64,000 nucleotides of DNA from Haladaptatus sp. QDMS2 (lineage in GTDB: Archaea > Halobacteriota > Halobacteria > Halobacteriales > Halococcaceae). Each line of letters starts with the position of its first letter. Within the stretch, counting starts at the first letter, position 1. Positions 34,307 to 41,786 of the stretch are shown in pieces. The notes beneath the pieces were generated by a model. That model saw nothing but the letters and a program-made list of their open reading frames with translations. It was not told where the DNA came from and did no database searches. Made by a program: the position numbers and the translations under genes. The DNA lies in NCBI RefSeq assembly GCF_029338295.1, contig NZ_CP119791.1, positions 806,001 to 870,000 on the forward strand. Direction: 5' to 3'.

Positions 34307-35148
34307 TGTCCGTCGCAGAACTCCCCGGCCCGCAGGAATTAGACGAGGCCCAGCAGGCCGCGGTCGAAGAACTCCTCTTTCGGATGGCCGACGACGAATT
34401 CGTCCTCGCAGAACGCTACACCGAGTGGCAGGTTCGCGCGCCGACGCTCGAATCCGACCTCGCCATCGCGAACAACGCACAGGACGAGTACGGGCACGCA
34501 CGGCTCTGGTACGATCTGCTCGAGGACTTTGGCTACGAGGAACCAGAACTCATCTGGGAGCGCGACCCGGACGACTTCCGCCACGCGACGCTCGTCGAAC
34601 TGCCCGTCTTCGAGGGCGACTGGGCCGACACCATCCTTCGAAGTTACCTGTTCGACCAGTACGAGAAACTGCACCTGGAGTCGCTCAACGCTTCGTCGTA
34701 CCCGCGTCTTCGCGACCGCATCGAGAAGGTGCAACTGGAAGAACGCTACCACCTGGAACACGGACAGAACTGGCTCGAACGCCTCTGTGACGACGACCCG
34801 GGCCGCGAGCGTGTTCAGCAAGCACTCGACCGCGTGCTGCCGTACGCCCTGACGCTATTCGAACCGGGTGACCACGAGGACGCGATTCTGGAGTACGGCA
34901 TCCGCACGGAACCGCTCGACTCCCTGCGCACGCAGTGGCTCGAAATCGTCGTGCCGTTCCTCACCGCACTCGGCCTCGACGTGCCACACGACGTGGACGA
35001 ACTGCCGGACGTGCCTGCCAAAACGGGCCGTCGCGGCGACCACACCGACGACTGGGAACCGCTGTACGAGGACTTCACGTTCACGTACCGCACCCTCGGG
35101 CTGAGCACCCCGACGAAGCTGCTCAAGGACCCAGACGATGTCAAGTAA
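34306..35148 (+). CDS. paaC: Phenylacetyl-CoA epoxidase subunit PaaC
   Basis: PaaC is the structural ferritin-like partner of PaaA. The 280-residue protein has IANNAQDEYGHARLWYDLL and QLEERYHLEHGQNWLERL, echoing PaaA motifs but with the diiron site not fully conserved in the family. The C-terminus YRTLGLSTPTKLLKDPDDV reads as normal. It overlaps paaD by 11 bases. Confidence 0.93.
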   Translation: MSVAELPGPQELDEAQQAAVEELLFRMADDEFVLAERYTEWQVRAPTLESDLAIANNAQDEYGHARLWYDLLEDFGYEEPELIWERDPDDFRHATLVELPVFEGDWADTILRSYLFDQYEKLHLESLNASSYPRLRDRIEKVQLEERYHLEHGQNWLERLCDDDPGRERVQQALDRVLPYALTLFEPGDHEDAILEYGIRTEPLDSLRTQWLEIVVPFLTALGLDVPHDVDELPDVPAKTGRRGDHTDDWEPLYEDFTFTYRTLGLSTPTKLLKDPDDVK

Positions 35149-35551
35149 CCCAACCGAAAACACCGGCACGCCGTGTTCCTACACGGACTACGTCCACGGC
35201 CCCGAACGCGAGGGCTTCCCTGCAACCGGCGAGGGCGCGACGGGCGTCGAACGCCGCGTCTGGGACGCCCTCTACGAAATCGAGGACCCCGAGATGCCAA
35301 TCAGCATCGTCGATTTGGGCCTCATCTACGGCGTCACCGTTGAAGACGGCCACGCAGACGTGAAGATGACGCTCACCTACACTGGCTGTCCGGCCCGCAA
35401 GATGCTGACCACGGACATCGAGGAGGCCGTCGCCGCCGTGGAAGGCGTCGAGAGCATGGACTTAGACCTCGTCTGGAGTCCGCCGTGGACCGTCGAGATG
35501 GTCACCGAGCAGGGAAAGGAGGACCTGCGCGAGTTCGGCCTCTCCATCTGA
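35138..35551 (+). CDS. paaD: PaaD, N-terminal MIP18/DUF59 part
   Basis: PaaD is needed for maturation of the epoxidase, probably in Fe-S or metal delivery. The 137-residue protein contains the DUF59 core VWDALYEIEDPEMPISIVDL, LTYTGCPARKMLTTDIEEAV with the conserved cysteine, and LVWSPPWTVEMVTEQGKEDL. Bacterial PaaD continues into a C-terminal zinc ribbon; here the frame stops at 35551 and the ribbon is encoded by the next gene. Confidence 0.92.
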   Translation: MSSNPTENTGTPCSYTDYVHGPEREGFPATGEGATGVERRVWDALYEIEDPEMPISIVDLGLIYGVTVEDGHADVKMTLTYTGCPARKMLTTDIEEAVAAVEGVESMDLDLVWSPPWTVEMVTEQGKEDLREFGLSI

Positions 35552-35553
35552 CC

Positions 35554-35721
35554 ATGCGATTCAACGACCCGAGCGTCACGACGACTGCGGACGAATCGCC
35601 AGCGGAGTGCCCGTACTGTGGCTCCGACGACACGGTTCGCGACCACCCGAAAGGGCCTGGCCTCTGCCGGTCGATGCACTACTGCAACGGCTGTGACCAG
35701 CCGTTCGAGAAGTTCGGGTAG
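35554..35721 (+). CDS. PaaD zinc-ribbon domain encoded as a separate gene
   Basis: This 55-residue gene starts two bases after paaD. The protein has ECPYCGSDDTVRDHPKGPG and YCNGCDQPFEKFG, which matches the C-terminal zinc ribbon of bacterial PaaD (CPxCGS ... CRDCxxPFxxF) in spacing and ending. Four cysteines from two pairs can bind one zinc ion. It is likely an obligate partner of PaaD. A further cysteine lies in GLCRSMHY. Confidence 0.85.
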   Translation: MRFNDPSVTTTADESPAECPYCGSDDTVRDHPKGPGLCRSMHYCNGCDQPFEKFG

Positions 35722-35772
35722 TCGGTCCCCAGAACGCGCCTTTTAACCCCAACCCACTCGCTACCGACAGGT

Positions 35773-36606
35773 ATGACCGAAAACGGATGGTTCGTCGGCG
35801 TCGATTCCGACGACACCGCCGAGGCCGTCGCGCACATTCGCGAGGGGTCGGCCGACGCTCCCGCCGACTGGCCCGCGCAGGCCGTCGACGCTGGGTTCGC
35901 CGCGGACGAGGAGTCGTATTACGAGCGACTCCACGCGGTGACCGTCGAGGCGGCCCGCCAGGAAGTCGTCGAGAAGGAGCGCGCGACGGACAAGCAGTTG
36001 ATTCACGCCGTTCGCGCGATGGACGACGCCCGTCGCATGGCGAACGAACTGGCCGAACGCGTCGCGGAGTGGGCGGGAAGCCGTTTCGCCGACGCCGGCA
36101 CGGGCGTGGAGTCCGCCCGGAAACTCGCCGAACGGGAACCCAAAGACGCCGCAGACGAGCGCCTCATCGCGCTCGCCACCCGGTGTGCGGAACTCGACGA
36201 CGAGGCCAACGCACTCAAGGAGTTCGTCGAAGAGACGACGCCCCTCGTCGCACCGAACCTCTCGAACCTCGCAGAGCCGGTTCTCGCGGCGCGACTCATC
36301 GCGCTCGCCGGTGGCCTCGACACGCTCGCGAAGAAGCCAAGTGGGACGGTGCAGGTCCTTGGCGCGGAGGACGCCCTCTTTGCCCACCTGAAGGGGCAGG
36401 CATCGTCGCCGAAACACGGTATCATCTTCATGCACCCGGCGATTCGACACACCCGCCGAGAGGACCGCGGGTCTGCGGCCCGCGCCCTCGCAGGGAAACT
36501 CACCATCGCCGCGCGCATCGACCACTACGCGGGTGACCTGCGCCCCGAATTGAAAGACGAATTGGACGAACGTATCGCGACTATCCAGGCACGGGGTGAG
36601 AACTGA
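35773..36606 (+). CDS. nop5: Nop5/Nop56-family C/D box RNP protein
   Basis: Nop5 links L7Ae-bound C/D guide RNA to fibrillarin for rRNA and tRNA 2'-O-methylation. The 277-residue protein keeps the coiled coil and Nop domain (LVAPNLSNLAEPVLAARLIA, LAGGLDTLAKKPSGTVQVLG, KHGIIFMHPAIRHT). It is shorter than typical archaeal Nop5 because the N-terminal fibrillarin-binding domain is reduced. The start ATG 35773 sits about 30 bases after a CTTTTAAC TATA element. It shares one base with flpA. Confidence 0.92.
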   Translation: MTENGWFVGVDSDDTAEAVAHIREGSADAPADWPAQAVDAGFAADEESYYERLHAVTVEAARQEVVEKERATDKQLIHAVRAMDDARRMANELAERVAEWAGSRFADAGTGVESARKLAEREPKDAADERLIALATRCAELDDEANALKEFVEETTPLVAPNLSNLAEPVLAARLIALAGGLDTLAKKPSGTVQVLGAEDALFAHLKGQASSPKHGIIFMHPAIRHTRREDRGSAARALAGKLTIAARIDHYAGDLRPELKDELDERIATIQARGEN

Positions 36607-37232
36607 TGTTGCCGGCTGGTGTCGAGCGGCGCACCTTCGACGGCAAAGAACGCCTCGCGACGAAGGGGCAATCCGTGTACGGCGAACCCGTCTCCGAGGG
36701 GTGGCGACTCTGGGATGCGAACCGCTCGAAACTCGGTGCGATGCTCGAAACGGAGATGGACGTCGGCCTCTCGGGCGGCGAGAAAGTGCTGTACCTCGGT
36801 GCGGCAAGTGGGACCACCGTGAGCCACGTCGCGGACTTTTCTGGTCCCACATACGCCGTGGAGTTCGCCCCGCGCCCGGTCCGTGACCTGGTGGGTGTGG
36901 CGCGTGACCGCCCGAACCTGTTCCCGCTGCTCAAAGACGCCCGGAAACCCGAAACCTACGCCCACGTCGTCGAATCGAAGCTGGACGTACTCGTCCAGGA
37001 CGTGGCCACCCGCGGGCAGGCAACCGTGGCCGTCCGCAACCGTCAGTTCCTCGCGGACGATGGACGCGCGCTCATCGCCATCAAGGCCCGCAGTGAGGAC
37101 GTAACTCGCGACCCAGACGTCGTGTTCGAGGACGTGCTCGCTGAGCTGGAGGAGGGCTACGATATCGTCGAAACGGCCCGACTCGAACCGTTCCACGCGG
37201 ACCACCTCGGCGTGGTTGCGACACCGAAGTGA
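36606..37232 (+). CDS. flpA: Fibrillarin-like rRNA/tRNA 2'-O-methyltransferase
   Basis: Fibrillarin is the SAM-dependent methyltransferase of the C/D box RNP. The 208-residue protein has the family signature VLYLGAASGTTVSHVADF, YAVEFAPRPVRDLV and VLVQDVATRGQA at the expected spacing. The start ATG overlaps the nop5 stop by one base (TGATG), so the two subunits are made together; L7Ae, the third protein, is at 6.9 kb. Confidence 0.96.
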   Translation: MLPAGVERRTFDGKERLATKGQSVYGEPVSEGWRLWDANRSKLGAMLETEMDVGLSGGEKVLYLGAASGTTVSHVADFSGPTYAVEFAPRPVRDLVGVARDRPNLFPLLKDARKPETYAHVVESKLDVLVQDVATRGQATVAVRNRQFLADDGRALIAIKARSEDVTRDPDVVFEDVLAELEEGYDIVETARLEPFHADHLGVVATPK

Positions 37233-37328
37233 GCGACTGGTCAATTCCCATACCTTTCGATACAGTTGGGTAACACCTGTGCGGGAAGCCAGAACTGTTT
37301 AAGTTCCGGCGGACGTACCGCGGACAAG

Positions 37329-38402
37329 ATGGATACGGGCTCTGCCGAGAATTTCACCCGAACCGGGACACTCGGAATCGAAGAGGAGTTTTTCGTCGTC
37401 GATGACGTAGGCCGGCCGACGTCGGGGACGGACGAACTCGTCTACGAATCTGACCCTCCCGAACTGCTGGCTGGTCGCATCGACCACGAACTGTTCAAGT
37501 GCGTCGTAGAGACGCAGACGCCGGTCATCGAACGACTTTCTGCGGCCCGCGAGCAGCTGCTCGCAATCCGTGAGGCGCTTCTGTCCCACGCCGAAACCCA
37601 CGGTTTTGGCATCGCCGCGGCGGGCCTCCACCCGGCGGCAAAATGGCGCGAACTCGAACACGCCGAGAAATCGCGCTACAAGGCGCAACTCGACCGGATT
37701 CAGTACCCGCAGCACCGCAACACGACGGCTGGCTTGCACGTCCACATCGGCGTCGACGATGCGGACAAGGCGGTCTGGATTGCGAACGAGATTCGCTGGT
37801 ATCTCCCCGTGATGCTCGCACTCTCCGCGAACTCGCCGTTCTGGAACGGGTTCGACACCGGCCTCGCCTCCGCACGGGCGAAGATTTTCGAAAACCTCCC
37901 CAACACCGGGATGCCGACCGACTTCGACTCCTACGAGGACTTCCTCTCGTTCGAACACATGATGGTCACGCAAGGGTCGATAAACGACCGCGGTGAACTC
38001 TGGTACGACGTTCGCCCCCACACCGAGTACGGCACACTCGAAGTTAGAACGCCGGACGGACAGACCGACCCGGAGCGCGTCATGGCGTTCGTCGAGTACA
38101 CGGCGGCGCTGGTCGAGGACCTCGGCGCGCGCTACGACGACGGCGAGGAAGGCTATCGCCACCGGCGGGAACTCTTAGACGAGAACAAGTGGCGGGCGAT
38201 GCGCTACGGCCACGACGCCTCGTTCATCGACCTCGACAGACAAGGGACGAGCACCCTCGGCGAAATCGTCGACGAAGAGTGTGAGAGACTCGGCATCTCC
38301 GGCATCCGCGAGCTGTACGACGGCGAGAGCGGGGCCGACATGCAGCGCAGACTCCTCGAAGCGGAGGGGCTCCCCGCGCTCTGTGACGCACTTCGACTGT
38401 AG
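37329..38402 (+). CDS. gshA: Glutamate-cysteine ligase
   Basis: Haloarchaea use gamma-glutamylcysteine as a main thiol, and this ligase makes it. The 357-residue protein belongs to the GCS2 family: [17 protein letters not shown] at the N-terminus, [13 protein letters not shown] in the centre and [20 protein letters not shown] with substrate-binding residues. ATG 37329 lies about 30 bases after a CTGTTTAAG TATA element, predicting a nearly leaderless message. A winged-helix regulator gene follows after 46 bp. Confidence 0.93.
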   Translation: MDTGSAENFTRTGTLGIEEEFFVVDDVGRPTSGTDELVYESDPPELLAGRIDHELFKCVVETQTPVIERLSAAREQLLAIREALLSHAETHGFGIAAAGLHPAAKWRELEHAEKSRYKAQLDRIQYPQHRNTTAGLHVHIGVDDADKAVWIANEIRWYLPVMLALSANSPFWNGFDTGLASARAKIFENLPNTGMPTDFDSYEDFLSFEHMMVTQGSINDRGELWYDVRPHTEYGTLEVRTPDGQTDPERVMAFVEYTAALVEDLGARYDDGEEGYRHRRELLDENKWRAMRYGHDASFIDLDRQGTSTLGEIVDEECERLGISGIRELYDGESGADMQRRLLEAEGLPALCDALRL

Positions 38403-38448
38403 CCAAGGGTTTTTACCCGACAGTCTCTTTTCCCCTTCTCAGAGGAGC

Positions 38449-38964
38449 ATGGCTGCTGACGACGCACCAGACAAACCGAAGGAGGGTGAACCAGCGGGTC
38501 ACAGGGGACCACGGGAGCGACTCGAGCAACACCGGTCGCGACTCGAAGACGAAACCGACCGGGCTGTCGGGCAGTTCGACGACCGCATCGTCGAACTCCT
38601 CTCGTGGGTCCTCGACACCGAAACGCGAGCACGCATCTACGTCTATCTGCGCCAGCATCCGTGGGCGACCAGCGAGGAAATCGCCGACGGAACCGGGCTG
38701 TATCCGAGCACCGTCCGGGAGGCGCTCGCGGAACTCCATACCGAAGAAGTGCTCGAACGCCGGAAACGCAAGAGTTCGGGCGCGGGGAACAACCCATATG
38801 AGTACACGGCGATGCCGCCGAGCGAACTCGTCACCGCGCTCGCAGAGCAGGTGCAGGACGAACTCAATACGGTGTTCAACCTCGACTGCTATCTCGGCAG
38901 GCGCGACCCGAAGACGGCGACCGAACCCGTGACGATCACCGTCGAGGAAGAGGCGGACGAATAA
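38449..38964 (+). CDS. Winged-helix transcriptional regulator
   Basis: The 171-residue protein has an acidic, charged N-terminus (~45 residues), then a winged-helix domain: VLDTETRARIYVYLRQHPWA, TSEEIADGTGLYPSTVREAL (recognition helix) and VLERRKRKSSGAGNNPYEYT (wing). The C-terminal helix ALAEQVQDELNTVFNLDCYL may dimerise. It could regulate gshA or itself; the gap contains a GGTTTTTAC TATA-like element at 38407-38415. Confidence 0.82.
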   Translation: MAADDAPDKPKEGEPAGHRGPRERLEQHRSRLEDETDRAVGQFDDRIVELLSWVLDTETRARIYVYLRQHPWATSEEIADGTGLYPSTVREALAELHTEEVLERRKRKSSGAGNNPYEYTAMPPSELVTALAEQVQDELNTVFNLDCYLGRRDPKTATEPVTITVEEEADE

Positions 38965-39048
38965 CCGGTCTGTGCGCGTCGGTTTTCTGATTGTTCATCG
39001 ATTCATTGAGTCGAAGCCACTAAGCCAGCGGCGGTAGTTGGGTGGGGT

Positions 39049-39543
39049 ATGAAAGTCGCGCTGGGCGGGACGTTCGACCCGGTCCATGATGGGCATCGAG
39101 AACTGCTCAAACGGGCCTTCGAACTCGGGGACGTGACAGTTGGCCTCACGAGTGACGAACTTGCGCCGAAGACGCGCAAGGAGGACCGCTACGTCAGACC
39201 GTACGACGAGCGCAAGGCGGACCTCGAAAAAGAACTCGAACAGTTCGCCGCCGAGTACGACCGCGAGTGGGAAATCCGGACGCTCACCGAGCCGACTGGC
39301 ATCGCCACCGAACCGCAGTTCGACGTGCTCGTCGTCTCCACCGAGACTCAGCGCGGAGGCGAACTCGTAAACGAAATCCGCGAAGAGCGCGGCCTCGAAC
39401 CGCTCCGAATCGAGGTTGTAGACCGCGTCTACGCGAAAGACGAGGACGTGATTTCGAGTACGCGCATCGTCCGTGGCGAAATCGACGAACACGGGAACCT
39501 CACGCCCGAACGCGAGGGGCGACCCGCAGAACGAGAGCAGTAA
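39049..39543 (+). CDS. coaD: Phosphopantetheine adenylyltransferase, archaeal type
   Basis: This nucleotidyltransferase makes dephospho-CoA from 4'-phosphopantetheine. The 164-residue protein has the ATP-binding motif VALGGTFDPVHDGHRELL (residues 3-20), the DVLVVSTETQRGG region and the C-terminal VISSTRIVRGEI. Archaeal enzymes lack some residues of bacterial CoaD but share this pattern. It converges with the TFB-like gene (stops one base apart). Confidence 0.9.
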   Translation: MKVALGGTFDPVHDGHRELLKRAFELGDVTVGLTSDELAPKTRKEDRYVRPYDERKADLEKELEQFAAEYDREWEIRTLTEPTGIATEPQFDVLVVSTETQRGGELVNEIREERGLEPLRIEVVDRVYAKDEDVISSTRIVRGEIDEHGNLTPEREGRPAEREQ

Positions 39544-39544
39544 G

Positions 39545-39853
39545 TTACCAGCCCGGCGGCCGCAGGCCCGCGGTCTCCAACAACTCCTTCCAGCGCTGTT
39601 GAATCGTCAGACGAGCGACGCCGACGGCCTCAGCGACGTCACCCTGTGAGCGTTCGTCACCGGCGATGAGTGCCCCGGCGTAGAGACTCGCCGCGACGGC
39701 CGCGCGCTTCGAGCGTTCCTTTTCGGGGACCGTCGAGAGAAAGAGGTCCGCCGCCCGAGAGCGCGCTTCGGTTCCGAGCGACAGTCGGTCTGCCGCCTGT
39801 TCGAGTTGCGCGAGCCACTCTTCGTTTTCCACCTGGTCGCGGGCCCGATACAC
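39545..39853 (-). CDS. Single cyclin-fold TFB/TFIIB-like protein
   Basis: The 102-residue protein resembles one cyclin repeat of transcription factor B: LGTEARSRAADLFLSTVPEK, AAVAASLYAGALIAGDERSQ and GDVAEAVGVARLTIQQRWKE, the last being an HTH-like element. Full TFB has a zinc ribbon, B-finger and two repeats, all missing here. Its start is a GTG at 39853 with a TATA box at 39877-39882, 27 bases away, so the mRNA is leaderless. It may modulate transcription initiation, but its function is not known. Confidence 0.8.
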   Translation of the reverse strand: MYRARDQVENEEWLAQLEQAADRLSLGTEARSRAADLFLSTVPEKERSKRAAVAASLYAGALIAGDERSQGDVAEAVGVARLTIQQRWKELLETAGLRPPGW

Positions 39854-39876
39854 GAACTGCGATTCGGCGTGATAGG

Positions 39877-39882
39877 ATATAA
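39877..39882 (-). promoter_or_regulatory. TATA box of the TFB-like gene
   Basis: On the minus strand this reads TTATAT, centred 27 bases before the GTG at 39853. The spacing predicts transcription starting at the GTG itself and supports that start codon. Confidence 0.6.
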
Positions 39883-39908
39883 GCCCTCGCCACCCGAGAG
39901 CGACAGGT

Positions 39909-39920
39909 ATTTTGTTTAAT
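39909..39920 (+). promoter_or_regulatory. TATA element of tRNA-Leu
   Basis: ATTTTGTTTAAT lies 20-31 bases before the first tRNA base, the normal place for an archaeal tRNA promoter. It is divergent from the TFB-like gene promoter 30 bp away. Confidence 0.5.
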
Positions 39921-39939
39921 GCGGGAAATCGGTAGACGC

Positions 39940-40023
39940 GCGTGGGTAGCCAAGCCAGGAAACGGCGCAGCGCTTAGGACGCTGTCTCGTAGGAGTCCGC
40001 CGGTTCAAATCCGGTCCCACGCA
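39940..40023 (+). tRNA. tRNA-Leu (anticodon UAG)
   Basis: An 84-nt class II tRNA folds with acceptor stem GCGTGGG/CCCACGC, D-arm region TAGCCAAGCCAGG, anticodon stem CAGCG/CGCTG with loop CTTAGGA (anticodon TAG, reading CUA), a variable arm, and T-arm CCGGTTCAAATCCGG. The discriminator is A at 40023. CCA is not encoded. No intron is visible. The sequence is very close to haloarchaeal tRNA-Leu as I recall it. Confidence 0.95.
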
Positions 40024-40101
40024 TTTTCTGTCGCGAACCAAACGGTGAGCGACGAAAATCGTACGGTCGGTTTGAAGCAGGGAGCAACTTGTTGCGACCG
40101 A

Positions 40102-40228
40102 GGTTCAAATCCGGTCCCACGTACTCTTCTGCGCGAGTATCACGAGCGCTAAAAATGGTCTGACCGATTTGAACGTTCGAGCGAAGCGAGAGAAGTTCAA
40201 ATCCGGTCCGTCTTCGTCAAATCCGGTC
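40102..40228 (+). repeat. Repeated copies of the tRNA-Leu 3' end
   Basis: The 20 bases at 40102-40121 are identical to the T-arm/acceptor end of tRNA-Leu at 40002-40021, exactly 100 bp downstream. Shorter copies are GTTCAAATCCGGTC at 40195-40208 and TCAAATCCGGTC at 40217-40228. An inverted copy, GACCGATTTGAAC at 40162-40174, can pair with 40195-40208 with one bulge. No gene is present. This is the pattern left by integration events at a tRNA 3' end, though no integrase remains. Confidence 0.75.
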
Positions 40229-40254
40229 TCTCGTTCCAAAAAAAGCGTCCGTCG

Positions 40255-40566
40255 TCACTCCGTCCGTTTCCCGCCGTCTGCGATGCGTTCTGCGTCCGCG
40301 TGCCCGTCGTTGAGTGGTTCTGCGCGATTCGAGTCAGCAATTCGGATGTGTTCTCTCCCGGTTCCATCGACGGCGCGTGCGGCGCGATTTTGCTGGAGTG
40401 CGGTGCCGATGCGGATGCCCGCGACGCCGAGGAAGAAGGGGACGAGCACCCACCAGAAGAGGGTCTGTGTGCCCGCGAAAAACCAGACGAGTGCGGCGAC
40501 CGGCGCGAGAAGGAAAAGGGCGAGCCGGAGGCCCCACCAGGAGGATGCTGTGAGAGGTGTTCGCAT
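40255..40566 (-). CDS. Small predicted membrane protein
   Basis: The 103-residue protein has two hydrophobic segments, LRLALFLLAPVAALVWFFAG (about 13-32) and TLFWWVLVPFFLGVAGIRIG (about 35-54), then a hydrophilic, charged C-terminus. It looks like a haloarchaeal two-helix membrane protein of unknown function. It is on the same strand as, and just downstream of, the S66 peptidase gene. Confidence 0.55.
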   Translation of the reverse strand: MRTPLTASSWWGLRLALFLLAPVAALVWFFAGTQTLFWWVLVPFFLGVAGIRIGTALQQNRAARAVDGTGREHIRIADSNRAEPLNDGHADAERIADGGKRTE

Positions 40567-40624
40567 TACACGGCATTACGCCGTCTGTATGATAAGTGTT
40601 GGGACAGCGCCAACGATTTCGCGG

Positions 40625-41680
40625 TCACTCCGCGAAGGTGATGCGTTCTCGTGCAGAATCGACCACGACGCGCCCGCCGATTGGTGGTGCGGCGGTCGGA
40701 TACGTGTGGCCGAATTCGAGGTCGAAGACGATGGGTGCGTCAGGGTTGTATTCTCGGACCGTGTCGATGATGGCTTCGCGCTGGCGGGTTCGGTACGCCT
40801 CGCGTTCGTCGGGTGGGTTGGGGTCGAAGACGCTTCTGGCGCGGGCGCGGCCGACGAGTACGGCGGCAAAGCGTTCGAGCAGGCCGCGTTCGCCGAGGCC
40901 GAGGAGGAACCACCGGACGTCGAAGTCGCGGGGCAGTTCCTCTGAGGTTTCGAGGCAGAGGACGGTGCCAGAGAGTGCGTCCGGGTCGGGAAGGTAGTGG
41001 CTCACCGCGAGCTGGAGGTCCACGATTTCGAGACAGCCACCCCACGTCCGTCCGGAGACGACGGTTTCGGGGCCGTCCCAGTGCCAGCCGTCGCTGTCCT
41101 CCCATTCTGGTTCGTAGTCGAGCGTGTCCGGGTCGGCCCAGTCGTGGCCGTCGTCGGTGAACGCGGTGGCGGGTTCGAGTTCGCCGTGTTCCTCCTCGAA
41201 GAAGGCGCGTCTGAGATAGCGTTCGGTGTAGTCGGGGTGGCCGCCGTGGACCGCGAGGTCGGTCATGACCATGCCACCGTAGTAGGAGACGAGGCCCGCG
41301 TTCCAGAGTGCGAGTTGGAGGTTCGTGTTGTCACTCACGCCGTAGAACCGGGTGGGATGCTCCCGGAGCACGTCGGTGTCGAGGTGTTTGAGGATGCGAA
41401 TCTGGTCCTCGCCGCCGATGGTGGCGATGACGCCCGCGATGTCCGGGTCGACGAAGGCGTCTTCGACGTCCCGTGCTCGTTCTTCCGGGTGGTCGTAGAG
41501 GTACTCGCTCGACTTCGTCGCCGTCGGGAATTCGACGGGTTCGAGGTCGAACGTCTCGCGCAGCGTTTCGAGGCCCTGTTCGTAGACGTGGGGAAACTGG
41601 CTGGCGTGACCGCCGGCTGGAGCGACGATGGCGACTCGGTCGCCGGGTTCGAGCGGTGGTGGGACGACGAATTCGTGCAT
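40625..41680 (-). CDS. S66 family peptidase (LD-carboxypeptidase/MccF-like)
   Basis: The 351-residue protein starts PPLEPGDRVAIVAPAGGHAS, the usual S66 N-terminus, and has the nucleophile region RFYGVSDNTNLQLALWNAGL, with the catalytic serine in GVSD, plus TVLCLETSEELPRDFDVRWF (acidic residue) and the late LEFGHTYPTAAPPIGG (histidine). S66 enzymes cleave murein tetrapeptides or inactivate microcin C. Archaea lack murein, so another peptide-nucleotide or peptide substrate is likely. Confidence 0.88.
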   Translation of the reverse strand: MHEFVVPPPLEPGDRVAIVAPAGGHASQFPHVYEQGLETLRETFDLEPVEFPTATKSSEYLYDHPEERARDVEDAFVDPDIAGVIATIGGEDQIRILKHLDTDVLREHPTRFYGVSDNTNLQLALWNAGLVSYYGGMVMTDLAVHGGHPDYTERYLRRAFFEEEHGELEPATAFTDDGHDWADPDTLDYEPEWEDSDGWHWDGPETVVSGRTWGGCLEIVDLQLAVSHYLPDPDALSGTVLCLETSEELPRDFDVRWFLLGLGERGLLERFAAVLVGRARARSVFDPNPPDEREAYRTRQREAIIDTVREYNPDAPIVFDLEFGHTYPTAAPPIGGRVVVDSARERITFAE

Positions 41681-41786
41681 GCGTTGGTTTCACCGAATCG
41701 TCTGATAACAGTTATGCACGTTCTGCCGGGAAATCGCACCCGGGCGCCACAAACCTTTTTGTCGGCTTCACGAGTGGATAGAACCA

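Noticed and set aside
40024-40230. Second tRNA gene downstream of tRNA-Leu
   Set aside because: Only the T-arm and acceptor 3' sequence is repeated; no 5' acceptor, D-arm or anticodon arm can be built.
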